Assembly (NCBI GenBank): GCA_014859445.1
Contig: JACUUC010000012.1
Coordinates: 21,553-85,552 of the forward strand
Direction: 5' to 3'
Source: Bacterioplanes sp.
Lineage (GTDB): Bacteria > Pseudomonadota > Gammaproteobacteria > Pseudomonadales > Oceanobacteraceae
Length of the DNA stretch: 64,000 bases
Both the position numbers and the translations under genes were made by a program. Below, piece by piece: positions 7,968 to 16,822 of the stretch. Each line of letters begins with the position of its first letter. The first letter of the stretch is position 1. The notes under the pieces were generated by a model, which searched no databases, was not told where the DNA came from, and saw only the letters and a program-made list of their open reading frames with translations.

Positions 7968-8632
7968 GTTTGACGCGCGCAACGCTACGCCGCGATTTCA
8001 TTTTAGTGGCTCGCAACCCTGGAGAGTGGCTGAATCCGCTGATGTTTTTCTTGATGGTCGCGGCGATGTTTCCGTTGGCGGTAGATCAAGACCCTCGCTT
8101 TCTCGCCAAAATCGCTGGCGGTGTTATTTGGGTCTCTGCGCTTCTGGCAACCCTGTTGTCACTGGATGCCTTATTCAAAATGGATGTGGATGATGGCTCG
8201 CTAGAGCAATGGCTGGCGTCGGGTGAATCGATGTTTGCGATGGCGCTTGGCAAGGCATTGGTGCACTGGTGTGTGAGTGGTTTGCCACTGACCCTGATGT
8301 CGCCCTTATTGGCGATGATGTTGGCGTTACCGGACGATGCCTATGCCGCGTTGTTTTACAGTTTGGCGATTGGAACGCCCATCTTAAGTTTGTTGGGTGC
8401 CGTGGGCGCGGCACTGACGGCTGGATTACGCAGTGGTGGCTTATTATTAAGCTTGCTGATTTTGCCGCTGTACGTACCGGTACTGATTTTTGCATCCAGT
8501 GCCGTTTATCACGCAGGATTGGGCATGCCGTATGCCGGTCAGTTGGGTTTTTTGGGTGCTATGTTGGCATTAGCGGTGTGTTTTACACCCTTGGCCGTTG
8601 CAGCAGCATTGAAGTTAAATTTATCGCGGTAA
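7964..8632 (+). CDS. ccmB: CcmB, membrane subunit of the haem exporter
   Basis: A 222-residue inner-membrane protein with six predicted segments, the permease partner of CcmA. The N-terminus (LRRDFILVARNPGEWLNPLMFF) and the following FPLAVDQDP are typical of CcmB, as are the Asp-rich loop LFKMDVDDGSLEQWLASGE and the SGLPLTLMSPLLAMML segment. The length matches the family (about 220). The ATG overlaps the ccmA stop by 4 bases, and ccmC begins 7 bp after it ends. Confidence 0.96.
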   Translation: MSLTRATLRRDFILVARNPGEWLNPLMFFLMVAAMFPLAVDQDPRFLAKIAGGVIWVSALLATLLSLDALFKMDVDDGSLEQWLASGESMFAMALGKALVHWCVSGLPLTLMSPLLAMMLALPDDAYAALFYSLAIGTPILSLLGAVGAALTAGLRSGGLLLSLLILPLYVPVLIFASSAVYHAGLGMPYAGQLGFLGAMLALAVCFTPLAVAAALKLNLSR

Positions 8633-8639
8633 ACAACGT

Positions 8640-9386
8640 ATGTGGCAGTGGATAACTCGCTTGTATCATCAATTGGGCTCACCCAAATGGTTCATGCAAT
8701 TAACGGATAAATGGTTGCCTTGGTTAATCGCCGTGACGGCGCTGGGTGGGCTGTATGGGTTGGTGAATGGCTTGCTGTTTGCCCCTGTGGATTATCAGCA
8801 AGGCAACAGTTATCGCATAATTTATATTCATGTGCCGGCCGCGTTGGTGGCGCAAAGCGCGTTTGTGATGATGGCCATTGCTGGGGCTGTGTATCTGGTG
8901 TGGCGAATAAAAATGGCGGCTTGGGTGGCGAAAGCGATTGCACCAATCGGTGCCAGCTTCTGTTTGATCGCGCTGTTCACAGGGGCTATTTGGGGTAAGC
9001 CGACGTGGGGAACCTACTGGATTTGGGATGCCCGTTTAACCTCCATGCTGCTACTGTTGTTTTTGTATTTTGGTGTGATGGCGCTGCAAAAAGCCATTGA
9101 GTCAGAAGAAATGAGTTATCGTGCTGCCGCCATTTTATCATTGGTTGGCGTGGTGAATATTCCTATCATTAAGTATTCGGTGAATTGGTGGAATACCTTG
9201 CATCAGCCCGCGACATTGAAGTTGACCGAAAAGCCGACCATGCACATTGATATGTTGATTCCATTGCTGGTGATGATTGCAACGACTTATGTGTTGCTTG
9301 CCATCCTAGTGATATTACGTACCCGCAACGAGATTTTATGGCATGAGCGTAAAAGCAAGTGGCTAAAACAGCGTCTGGAGTCCTAA
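8640..9386 (+). CDS. ccmC: CcmC, haem-handling protein
   Basis: A 248-residue membrane protein of the haem-handling superfamily that loads haem onto CcmE. It has about six membrane segments, the Trp-rich WGTYWIWDARLTSMLLLLFLY (WWD-type domain) near residue 122, and periplasmic histidines flanking it in YIHVPAALVAQS and WWNTLHQPATL, the expected axial haem ligands. The length is usual. The stop codon overlaps the ccmD start by one base (TAATG). Confidence 0.97.
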   Translation: MWQWITRLYHQLGSPKWFMQLTDKWLPWLIAVTALGGLYGLVNGLLFAPVDYQQGNSYRIIYIHVPAALVAQSAFVMMAIAGAVYLVWRIKMAAWVAKAIAPIGASFCLIALFTGAIWGKPTWGTYWIWDARLTSMLLLLFLYFGVMALQKAIESEEMSYRAAAILSLVGVVNIPIIKYSVNWWNTLHQPATLKLTEKPTMHIDMLIPLLVMIATTYVLLAILVILRTRNEILWHERKSKWLKQRLES

Positions 9387-9556
9387 TGCAATTTGATTCG
9401 TTTTCTGAGTTTATCGCCATGGGCAAACACGGTTATTACGTTTGGCTGGCTTATGGTTTAACCGCTGTTGTGGTGCTGGCCAATGTGGTTCAGCCCATTT
9501 GGCAGCGTCGCAATCTATTGAAAATGTACGCGCAGCAACAGCGCCGGGAGAAGTAA
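9386..9556 (+). CDS. ccmD: CcmD, small membrane protein of cytochrome c maturation
   Basis: A 56-residue protein with one membrane segment, YYVWLAYGLTAVVVLANVV, and a basic cytoplasmic tail. The motif FIAMGKHGYYVWLAYGL is characteristic of CcmD, which stabilises the CcmC-haem-CcmE adduct. I start it at ATG 9386, which shares a base with the ccmC stop; an upstream in-frame ATG at 9359 lies inside ccmC and would add residues not seen in the family. ccmE follows after 3 bp. Confidence 0.95.
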   Translation: MQFDSFSEFIAMGKHGYYVWLAYGLTAVVVLANVVQPIWQRRNLLKMYAQQQRREK

Positions 9557-9559
9557 ACG

Positions 9560-10021
9560 ATGCACCCTAAACGTAAGCAACGATTGTCATTGATCCTGTT
9601 CATGGTGGTTGGCGTCAGCATCGCGGTTGGGCTTCTGATGTACTCGTTGAGTCAGAATATCAATTTGTTTTACACACCAACACAAATCGCCGATGGCGAG
9701 GTGCCGATAGGTCAAACCATTCGAGCCGGTGGTTTGGTGGTGGCGGGCAGTGTGGAACGCGAAGAACACGGTTTGGGGGTCACCTTCAAAGTGACCGATG
9801 GTTTTGCGGAAGTGCCTATCTATTTTGATGGCATTTTGCCGGATCTGTTTCGTGAAGGACAGGGCATTGTTGCTTTAGTTCGCATGAATGAGGCGGGGTT
9901 GTTGGTGGCATCAGAAGTGTTGGCGAAACACGATGAGGTGTATATGCCACCGGAAGTGCAAGATGCGCTCGATCAAGCTCACTCGCGTGGCAAAGAAGCA
10001 CTGTATGAGGCTCGCTATTAA
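9560..10021 (+). CDS. ccmE: CcmE, periplasmic haem chaperone
   Basis: A 153-residue haem chaperone anchored by one N-terminal segment ([20 protein letters not shown]). The periplasmic OB-fold domain follows, with [14 protein letters not shown] and DILFREGQG-like [12 protein letters not shown]. The covalent haem-binding histidine is His123 in [13 protein letters not shown], with the conserved Tyr four residues on, which is the proteobacterial HxxxY motif. CcmE receives haem from CcmC and delivers it to CcmF/H. The C-terminal tail is short and charged, as usual. Confidence 0.97.
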   Translation: MHPKRKQRLSLILFMVVGVSIAVGLLMYSLSQNINLFYTPTQIADGEVPIGQTIRAGGLVVAGSVEREEHGLGVTFKVTDGFAEVPIYFDGILPDLFREGQGIVALVRMNEAGLLVASEVLAKHDEVYMPPEVQDALDQAHSRGKEALYEARY

Positions 10022-10022
10022 T

Positions 10023-11999
10023 ATGAATATCGTCTATGCAATGATGCCCGAGCTGGGACAGTTAGCCCTGATTATGGCGTTAATCGCAGCTGTTTTTCAG
10101 GTCATTATTCCAACTATTGGTCTGTATCGTCGACAAGGCTGGTTGATGGCGTATGCACGCCCGCTGGCATCGGGGCAGGCAATTTTCTTACTGATTTCAT
10201 GGTTGGCGCTGACCATTTCCTTCGTGATCGATGATTTCTCGGTGGCGTACGTTGCGAATAACAGCAACACCGCTTTACCAACGGCGTATAAAATCAGCGC
10301 GGTTTGGGGTGCGCATGAAGGATCTTTGTTGCTGTGGGTAGCCATGCTGGGCTGTTGGGGTATGGCCGTTGCTTGGTTTAGTAAAACCTTGCCGTTGGAT
10401 ATGGTTGCTCGTGTGTTGGCTATCATGGGATTGGTGTCCATTGGCTTTATCTTATTTACGGTCGAAACGTCCAATCCGTTTGAGCGTAATCTGCCATCGC
10501 AGCCATTGGACGGTAAAGATCTCAATCCGTTATTGCAAGATTTTGGTTTGATCGTTCATCCGCCGACATTGTATATGGGCTATGTTGGTCTGTCGGTGGT
10601 GTTTGCATTTGCTTTGGCGGCACTGTTGGGTGGACGTTTGGATGCGGCCTGGGCACGTTGGTCTCGTCCGTGGACAACGGCGGCTTGGGTCTTTCTGACC
10701 ATTGGTATTGCTTTAGGTAGCTGGTGGGCGTATTACGAATTGGGCTGGGGTGGCTGGTGGTTCTGGGACCCCGTTGAAAATGCCTCATTGATGCCTTGGT
10801 TAGTGGCAACGGCATTAATGCACTCTCTCGCCGTGACGGAAAAGCGCGGTTTGTTTAAAAGTTGGACCGTGTTGTTGGCCATTTTCGCTTTCTCACTCAG
10901 TTTATTGGGTACCTTCTTGGTTCGTTCTGGCGTGTTAACGTCGGTGCACGCATTTGCCTCTGATCCTGAGCGTGGTTTGTTCTTATTGATTTTGTTAGGC
11001 ATTACCGTTGGTGGATCACTGCTGTTGTATGCTTTACGAGCGCCGCAGGTGAATTCGGTAGGCCGTTATGATTGGATTTCTCGTGAAACGGGTTTGCTCA
11101 TTAATAATCTGTTTCTGATCGTTGCTACTCTAGCTGTGCTACTCGGCACCTTGTATCCATTGGTCATTGATTTCTTTGGTATGGGGAAAATTTCGGTCGG
11201 GCCGGCTTGGTTCAACTTGATGTTTGTGCCGTTGACGTTGGCGTTGGCCTTAGTGATGGCCAGTGGCACTATTGCGCGTTGGAAGAGTGATTCGCTCAAT
11301 CGAATTTGGCAAGAGCAGCAATGGGCTTGGTGGGCGGCGGTTGTCTTTGCCATTGTGATGCCTTTGCTGTTGTCCGGCCCTTGGCATTGGCAGGTTATGT
11401 TGGGCTTGGGCGTCAGTATTTGGCTCGCCCTTGCCATGTTTTTGGATGTGTGGCGTAAAGCACGAGGACAGTGGCGAAAAATACCCAGTCTGGGTTTGAG
11501 CTATCACGGTATGGTGCTGGCCCACTTGGGTATGGCCATTACCATCGTTGGCGTGACCATGGTGTCGCATTACAGCATTGAAAAATCGGTACGAATGGCG
11601 CCCGGTGATAGTGCCTACTTGGGTGATTACCGCTTTGAGTTCAGTCGTGCGGGTCAAATTGATGGGCCGAATTTTGTGTCTCAAGCGGCGCAGTTTGATG
11701 TGTATAAGGGGGAGCGCCTGATCTCGCAATTATTGACAGAAAAGCGTCAGTACACCGTGAGTGGATCGATCATGACCGAAGCCGCTATTGATGTCAGCTT
11801 ATGGCGTGATTTGTATGTCTCCATGGGCGAGCCATTACCCAATGGTGCTTGGGGGATGCGTATTCAAGTAAAACCCTTTATGCGTTGGGTGTGGCTTGGC
11901 GCCATTTTTATGTCCATTGGTGGTGTATTGGCCATGCTGGATAAACGCTATCGCCGACAAAAGAAAATACCCAGTCGTGTGTTAGGAGCGAACGCATGA
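10023..11999 (+). CDS. ccmF: CcmF, cytochrome c haem lyase subunit
   Basis: A 658-residue membrane protein with about 14-15 segments, the core of the haem lyase that attaches haem to apocytochrome c with CcmH and CcmI. The WWD haem-handling motif is WGGWWFWDPVENASLMPWL near residue 239, and conserved histidines lie in WGAHEGSLLLW, LIVHPPTLYMG and TALMHSLAVTEKRG. I start it at ATG 10023, two bases after the ccmE stop, because an upstream start would overlap ccmE heavily. The stop overlaps the ccmG start by 4 bases. Confidence 0.97.
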   Translation: MNIVYAMMPELGQLALIMALIAAVFQVIIPTIGLYRRQGWLMAYARPLASGQAIFLLISWLALTISFVIDDFSVAYVANNSNTALPTAYKISAVWGAHEGSLLLWVAMLGCWGMAVAWFSKTLPLDMVARVLAIMGLVSIGFILFTVETSNPFERNLPSQPLDGKDLNPLLQDFGLIVHPPTLYMGYVGLSVVFAFALAALLGGRLDAAWARWSRPWTTAAWVFLTIGIALGSWWAYYELGWGGWWFWDPVENASLMPWLVATALMHSLAVTEKRGLFKSWTVLLAIFAFSLSLLGTFLVRSGVLTSVHAFASDPERGLFLLILLGITVGGSLLLYALRAPQVNSVGRYDWISRETGLLINNLFLIVATLAVLLGTLYPLVIDFFGMGKISVGPAWFNLMFVPLTLALALVMASGTIARWKSDSLNRIWQEQQWAWWAAVVFAIVMPLLLSGPWHWQVMLGLGVSIWLALAMFLDVWRKARGQWRKIPSLGLSYHGMVLAHLGMAITIVGVTMVSHYSIEKSVRMAPGDSAYLGDYRFEFSRAGQIDGPNFVSQAAQFDVYKGERLISQLLTEKRQYTVSGSIMTEAAIDVSLWRDLYVSMGEPLPNGAWGMRIQVKPFMRWVWLGAIFMSIGGVLAMLDKRYRRQKKIPSRVLGANA

Positions 12000-12520
12000 G
12001 GCCGCTGTTGTTTGTTCCGTTACTGATTTTTGTCGCGATGGCGGTGTTGTTTTGGATTGGCTTAGGCATTGAAGACAAAACGTCATTACCGTCTCCGCTG
12101 ATCAATCAACCATTCCCCGCGTTTGAAACCTTGTCACTTGAGCGCGGGGAAAGCATTACGGCCGCGTCGTTGACCAACAATGAACCCACCCTAGTCAATG
12201 TGTGGGCGACTTGGTGTCCTACCTGTAAGGCTGAACACGCCTTTCTCAATGATTTGGCCAAGCAAGGCGTACGTATCATCGGTATCAATTATAAAGATGA
12301 CGATTACAAGGCGCGCCAATGGTTATTGGCTTACGGCAATCCCTACGTTTGGAATGTGCCAGATCCGGATGGTCGACTTGGTCTGGAGCTCGGGGTGTAC
12401 GGTGCGCCTGAAACCTTCTTGCTCGATGCGGATGGCGTTATTCGTGCGAAACACATTGGTGATCTAAATGATCGGGTGTGGGAGCGACTTGGGCAGCAAT
12501 ATGAGGCACTAAAACGATGA
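11996..12520 (+). CDS. ccmG: CcmG/DsbE, membrane-anchored thiol:disulfide oxidoreductase
   Basis: A 174-residue thioredoxin-like protein with an N-terminal anchor (LFVPLLIFVAMAVLFWIGLG). Its active site is WATWCPTCKAEHAFL (residues 70-84), and the family-specific GVYGAPETFLLDADG carries the cis-proline. It keeps the CXXCH cysteines of apocytochrome c reduced for haem attachment. The second thioredoxin-like protein at 2426-2923 is a different branch with CGVC. Start overlaps ccmF and stop overlaps ccmH, 4 bases each. Confidence 0.96.
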   Translation: MRPLLFVPLLIFVAMAVLFWIGLGIEDKTSLPSPLINQPFPAFETLSLERGESITAASLTNNEPTLVNVWATWCPTCKAEHAFLNDLAKQGVRIIGINYKDDDYKARQWLLAYGNPYVWNVPDPDGRLGLELGVYGAPETFLLDADGVIRAKHIGDLNDRVWERLGQQYEALKR

Positions 12521-12981
12521 AATGGTTGTTGATGGGGTTCGTTCTTTTCGTGAGCAGTGTGACCTTGGCAATGGTCGATGGTCATAAATACACCTTTGAT
12601 GACCCGTATGAGGCCGATCGGTTTCGTCAGTTGGCAGAAGAGCTGCGCTGCCCCAAGTGTCAAAACCAAAATATTGCCGACTCCGATGCGCCGATTGCGA
12701 CGGATATGCGTGACCTGGTTTATGAAATGATCAATGAAGGCCAATCAAACCATGAGATTGTCGACTTTTTGATCGCGCGTTATGGTGACTTTGTTACCTA
12801 CACTCCGCCATTTCGGTTAAGCACTTTTTTACTCTGGTTTGGACCGTTTTTGTTATTTGTGTTTGGTGTGGTGCTAATCATCGGCATTCGCCGTAATCAA
12901 ACGCTACCTCGTCAGGCCGGTTTGAGTGACGACGAGCGTGAAAAACTACATGCGATTTTAGAAAAGGCTAAGCAATCATGA
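12517..12981 (+). CDS. ccmH: CcmH/CcmL, thiol protein of the haem lyase
   Basis: A 154-residue exported protein with signal sequence MKWLLMGFVLFVSSVTLAM, the redox motif LRCPKCQNQNIADSDAPIA (Cys at about residues 44 and 47), the YGDFVTYTPPF segment, and a C-terminal membrane segment (FLLWFGPFLLFVFGVVLII). This is the short form without a fused TPR domain, which is instead carried by ccmI. It interacts with apocytochrome c and CcmG. It overlaps both neighbours by 4 bases. Confidence 0.96.
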   Translation: MKWLLMGFVLFVSSVTLAMVDGHKYTFDDPYEADRFRQLAEELRCPKCQNQNIADSDAPIATDMRDLVYEMINEGQSNHEIVDFLIARYGDFVTYTPPFRLSTFLLWFGPFLLFVFGVVLIIGIRRNQTLPRQAGLSDDEREKLHAILEKAKQS

Positions 12982-14213
12982 TGTTAACTTTATGGCTTTT
13001 GGCCCTGCTGCTGTTGATTTTACCGATGATCGGTTTGTTGTTGTGGCCCGTGCGTTTTCAATTGAAAGCAGCCAGCAATGAGCAATCGGATGAGAACCTT
13101 CGTCTGTATCAAGAGCGCTGTGAAGAATTGAACCAGGCGGCGCTGCCTGATGAGCAAAAAGCGGCACTGCAAGTAGAGCTGGATCGCGAGTTCTTAGCCA
13201 ATACCGACCAAGTCGCCACATTGAATGCGAGCTCATCGTCATCCGTTCGCTGGGGCGTGAGTGGTGCGCTCATGGTGCTTATGTTGGTCATGCTGATCCT
13301 GTTGTATCAGCGTTGGGGGGCGAGCAACGAATTGGCCGTAACCGAATTATTACAGCAATCCGCACAGCGCGAGTTGAGTGAGCAAGAGACTCAAACATTG
13401 TACCAGCGCGTTGTTCGTGCCAGTGAGAAACAGCCTCATAATATCGAGTGGTCCTACATTCAAGCGCGTATGCTGCAAGAGCAGGGTGATTATGCTCAGT
13501 CGGCCAGTATCTTTGCCGATTTATTGATGGTCATTCCGGAGGAGTCCGAAGCGGATCGTGCGGCACTGTTGAGTATGCTCGCGCAAAGTCGTTTTTTTGC
13601 CGCAGAACAGCAAGCCTCAGATGACATTTATCAGTTGTTGGTGGAATCCATCACATTAAATCCACAGGACCGACAAACGTTGGGTATGGCTGGCATTATG
13701 GCCTTTGAGCTGGGCTACTACTCGGCGACCATCGATCATTTAGGTCAGTTATGGCGTAGTTTACCGGCTGGAGGTGAAAGCCAAGCGTTGCAAGGTGTTA
13801 TTTTGCGTGCCGCTGAAGAGCTGGAAACACAAGGTGAAGCCGTTGACTTGAGTTGGATGCAGCGTGCGCAATTAACCATCGAGGTTGATATCGACGACAC
13901 AATTCGCCAACAGGTGGCTGATGATGCGGTCATTTTCGTGTTTGCTCGCGCGTTGGAAGGGCCACCGATGCCCTTGGCGGCACAACGCTTAACCGTGGGA
14001 GAGTTGCCCATCACGGTTGTCTTAGATGATCGTATGTCGATGGTGGATGGTCTGTACTTGTCCAGTGTGGATGAGGTGATGGTGTTTGCGCGCCTATCAC
14101 GCTCTGGCCAACCAACCGCATCAGCGGATGATTGGCAGGCCAGTTTTGGTCCGGTTTCCGTACGTCATAAAGAGGACATTGTGCTGCACATTGAGCACAG
14201 CGTGGCCCCCTAA
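12978..14213 (+). CDS. ccmI: CcmI, apocytochrome c chaperone with TPR repeats
   Basis: A 411-residue protein with two N-terminal membrane segments (LWLLALLLLILPMIGLLLWP and VSGALMVLMLVMLILLY near residue 100) separated by a cytoplasmic loop with Gln/Glu-rich helix. The periplasmic part holds TPR-like helices (for example YIQARMLQEQGDYAQSASIF and GMAGIMAFELGYYSATIDHL) followed by a C-terminal beta domain. CcmI presents apocytochromes to the haem lyase. The short LYQERCEELNQAALPDEQKA region is the usual CcmI N-terminal module. Last gene of the operon. Confidence 0.93.
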   Translation: MMLTLWLLALLLLILPMIGLLLWPVRFQLKAASNEQSDENLRLYQERCEELNQAALPDEQKAALQVELDREFLANTDQVATLNASSSSSVRWGVSGALMVLMLVMLILLYQRWGASNELAVTELLQQSAQRELSEQETQTLYQRVVRASEKQPHNIEWSYIQARMLQEQGDYAQSASIFADLLMVIPEESEADRAALLSMLAQSRFFAAEQQASDDIYQLLVESITLNPQDRQTLGMAGIMAFELGYYSATIDHLGQLWRSLPAGGESQALQGVILRAAEELETQGEAVDLSWMQRAQLTIEVDIDDTIRQQVADDAVIFVFARALEGPPMPLAAQRLTVGELPITVVLDDRMSMVDGLYLSSVDEVMVFARLSRSGQPTASADDWQASFGPVSVRHKEDIVLHIEHSVAP

Positions 14214-14237
14214 TGCGAGTTGCGTGACGTCGCTGAA

Positions 14238-14264
14238 CAAGGCCGTGTGGAGCACACAGCCTTG
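14238..14264. terminator. Possible hairpin between convergent ccmI and DUF2804 genes
   Basis: An imperfect inverted repeat (CAAGGC, one mismatch, GTGTG, 3-base loop, then the complements) lies in the 73-bp gap between the converging genes. There is no T-run on either side, so it is at best a weak or Rho-assisted end. Confidence 0.3.
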
Positions 14265-14286
14265 AACGAACACCGCGCTAGGTGGG

Positions 14287-15306
14287 TTACCACTTAGCGT
14301 AGTGATCTTCGCTAAATCCCCATTCTCCGTCTAAACGGATGACCTCATTCGGCAGATGAATCTCGCCATAATAACGGCCAAAATGCTGAGTAAAGTTGGA
14401 TGCGATGACGCCACCGTTGATTTTCTCTCGGCGCTGTCCTTGTGGTTCAAAATGCAGTCGGATGATGCCATCGTTTGAGGTCATCGCCCACGCGTGCTTT
14501 GGCTGGTAGCGATCAAACTGGAAATCCACCATATCAATTTTAATCAGCCGACCATCCAACCAAAGTGCATTTTCGCTAAATCCTGTTTCGTTGACGCCAG
14601 CGGCCAAATTAAAGCCCAAACGACGGCCGTCGGGTAAAAAACACGATAAGCTGCCCCAATTCCAAAAGGTTTCGCGGCGCATATAACCCGCTGTCCAATC
14701 AACACTGGCGAGTGCCTTGAGTTGGTGTAAATCGTACTGTCGATTTTGCCAATGCAATTGACCATTGCAAACGAGTGCATTGGATTTTTGCGTGAACACC
14801 CAACCTTGATAGCCAGCTCGTGTGCAAATCGCTAAGGGTTGATAGGAGGTGGACTCATCAATGGTCGCCGATAATTGAAGCGATGTTAACTGTACATCGA
14901 CACTGCGCACGCCCGGTCGTGATGTTGCACGAATCGTGACGGACTGACGTCCTTTGCGAAAACTGGCACTGCCTTGATTCGGTTGCGTGTCAATGTGAGT
15001 GCCGCGCGCGAACGGTTGCAAAAAACTGAATTCTTCAAAGGTATTGGTGACCACATCGTAGCAGTAGACAAACGCATTGCTGACTAATTTTAAATCGACA
15101 ATGGCAATGCCGATCAGCAGGCTTGGACTGGTGATGCCAATGAATTGGAACTGATTGAATTTGACGCGTTTGGCCAGGGCACCTAAGCGTTTATCCATGG
15201 CATTGCGTAAGTCGTAATCGCGGTAATTAATGTCGTCAATACCGTCTTCAAATACGCCGAACGAGGGTTGACCTTGGGCGTTTATTAATTGTTGTTTGCG
15301 CGCCAT
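14287..15306 (-). CDS. DUF2804 family protein
   Basis: A 339-residue protein resembling the DUF2804 family, beta-rich proteins of unknown function that distantly recall lipocalin-like hydroxyneurosporene synthases. The family look comes from the GFNLAAGVNETGFSENALWLDG segment (about residues 225-246), FWNWGSLSCFLPDGRRLGF just before it, and the C-terminal EVIRLDGEWGFSEDHYAKW. No signal peptide or membrane segment. The start at 15306 has AAGGA 7 bases upstream. It lies between ccmI (convergent) and the porin gene, whose terminator separates them. Family fairly sure; function unknown. Confidence 0.8.
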   Translation of the reverse strand: MARKQQLINAQGQPSFGVFEDGIDDINYRDYDLRNAMDKRLGALAKRVKFNQFQFIGITSPSLLIGIAIVDLKLVSNAFVYCYDVVTNTFEEFSFLQPFARGTHIDTQPNQGSASFRKGRQSVTIRATSRPGVRSVDVQLTSLQLSATIDESTSYQPLAICTRAGYQGWVFTQKSNALVCNGQLHWQNRQYDLHQLKALASVDWTAGYMRRETFWNWGSLSCFLPDGRRLGFNLAAGVNETGFSENALWLDGRLIKIDMVDFQFDRYQPKHAWAMTSNDGIIRLHFEPQGQRREKINGGVIASNFTQHFGRYYGEIHLPNEVIRLDGEWGFSEDHYAKW

Positions 15307-15369
15307 TTTAGATCCTTGTGGGTGAATGCGCGCTCATTGTGCTGGCTGTTTGGGCTAGGGTCAATGCAT

Positions 15370-15392
15370 AAAAAAGCCCCGCAGAGCGGGGC
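15370..15392 (-). terminator. Rho-independent terminator of the porin gene
   Basis: On the minus strand a GCCCCGC stem, 3-base loop and GCGGGGC are followed by six T. It lies 24 bp past the porin stop codon. Strong textbook form. Confidence 0.9.
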
Positions 15393-15415
15393 AAAAGGAT
15401 GAACACGGTGATGAT

Positions 15416-16600
15416 TTAGAAGGTATAGCGGGCGGTGAAGTGCAGGCGATTCATGCTACCATCAAGGCCTGCAACGACGTTATTACTGGCGTCAAGACTC
15501 GAATCCATCTCACGTTTTGCATGACTGTACTCAACACCATAAGTTATTTCTTTGCTAGGGGAGTACATCAGATTAATACGAGCACTGTTGGATTTTTCAG
15601 TCAGGCCTGTATTTTTTTCACCATAATCCGCGTCCAGCATGGAATAGGCGATGGTGCTGCGCAGCTGCGGTGTCCAGAAGTGACGATAGGCAACAAAGGC
15701 TGCAGTCACGTCGGTGGCTTCGATATCACCGCTGATTTTAATTTTATTATTTATTTCAACAGTAGTAGCTACCGCATCGGCTGCCGCACTCAAACCGACA
15801 TAGCGCCCCAATTGGCCGTGCGCTACGCTGAATTTCAAATCGTTACGGCCGAGTTGTAGCATGCCCGCCACATTAACGCCGAAGCCGGTGGCGTCTTTGC
15901 TGTTTCCTGTGGTGGTGTTTTGCGTGCGTAACTGACGGCCCAAGGCGGCGACACTGAAGTTGTGATCACCGGCTTTGATATTGTAGCGCGCTACGACATC
16001 GGGTACGGTGTTGTCGTCGGTTACATTACCTGCGGCGCTGCCATTCAATGTTGTTTCTGGGTTCTCTAAGGCCAGTTGCAGGTTGCCCATGGTGTAACGT
16101 ACCAAAGGCTGGCGCATGAATACGGTGCCTTCCGACACACCGACAAAGTCAACGGTTTCTGGTAAGGCACCCACGTTCATAAAGGTCGACCAGGTTTGAC
16201 CCACTGTAAGGTTGTTGTAGCTAAAAAAGGCGTGTCGCAAACGCGGGCTGTATCCATTGGTTATGCGTTCGTCACCTTGTGCCGAGCCCAAAAAGTCCAT
16301 TTCAATGAACGAGGTTAACTTTTCGCCATTGTCTAACGTAGTAACGGCCTTCAAATTGAAACGCGACGATTTGGCGTGCATATCAAAACTTTCGGTGCCG
16401 TTTGCAGCACCGGTCGGAATGGTGGAGGGTACATAAAAGTCGCGGCCAAGTCCTGCTGCCGCCATATCACCATCTTTGTATTCGCTGTAGGCCGCATCGA
16501 ATTTGATGTAGCCGCCGTAGCTGAATTCGGTGTTAGCGGCCTGTACGGCAAAAGGCAAGGCACTGATCAAGAACAGTGCTGGGGTTTTAGTCATCCGCAT
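15416..16600 (-). CDS. DcaP-like outer-membrane porin
   Basis: A 394-residue outer-membrane protein with a signal peptide (TPALFLISALPFAVQA) and a mature start FSYGGYIKFDAAYSEYKDGD. The alternating strand pattern runs to a terminal aromatic HFTARYTF, the usual beta-barrel insertion signal. The segments SRFNLKA, FIEMDFLG, SPRLRHAFFSYNNLTVGQTWSTFM and MRQPLVRYTMG are typical of the DcaP-like trimeric porins known from Acinetobacter, which pass dicarboxylates and other small anions. Some relatives have an N-terminal coiled coil, which is missing here. It is divergent from acs, suggesting a link with organic acid use, but its substrate cannot be read from sequence. Confidence 0.87.
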   Translation of the reverse strand: MRMTKTPALFLISALPFAVQAANTEFSYGGYIKFDAAYSEYKDGDMAAAGLGRDFYVPSTIPTGAANGTESFDMHAKSSRFNLKAVTTLDNGEKLTSFIEMDFLGSAQGDERITNGYSPRLRHAFFSYNNLTVGQTWSTFMNVGALPETVDFVGVSEGTVFMRQPLVRYTMGNLQLALENPETTLNGSAAGNVTDDNTVPDVVARYNIKAGDHNFSVAALGRQLRTQNTTTGNSKDATGFGVNVAGMLQLGRNDLKFSVAHGQLGRYVGLSAAADAVATTVEINNKIKISGDIEATDVTAAFVAYRHFWTPQLRSTIAYSMLDADYGEKNTGLTEKSNSARINLMYSPSKEITYGVEYSHAKREMDSSLDASNNVVAGLDGSMNRLHFTARYTF

Positions 16601-16749
16601 CGGTATTACTCCGTTTATGATTGTTTTTGCACTATGGGTGAGCTTTGGCCTGTTTAGAAATTAGCCAATGGTCGTACTGGTGTGCAACAAAGGCATGAAA
16701 ATTCCGCCCGTCAGTGGCTGAATAGACCATTGTCTAATGTCGAGCGCGG

Positions 16750-16767
16750 CAATATGTGACCAATATG
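16750..16767 (+). repeat. CAATATG direct repeat in the acs upstream region
   Basis: Two copies of CAATATG start at 16750 and 16761, exactly 11 bases apart, so both face the same side of the helix. They end 55 bp before the acs ATG, in the 222-bp gap between porin and acs. This is the position of an activator site near a promoter. The CrbR-like regulator encoded downstream is a natural candidate, but I know of no defined CrbR consensus that I can match. Confidence 0.35.
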
Positions 16768-16822
16768 AATAACAACAAGGTCGCATGATCAATAACGCGG
16801 CTCGATAGCAAAGGGGAACACC

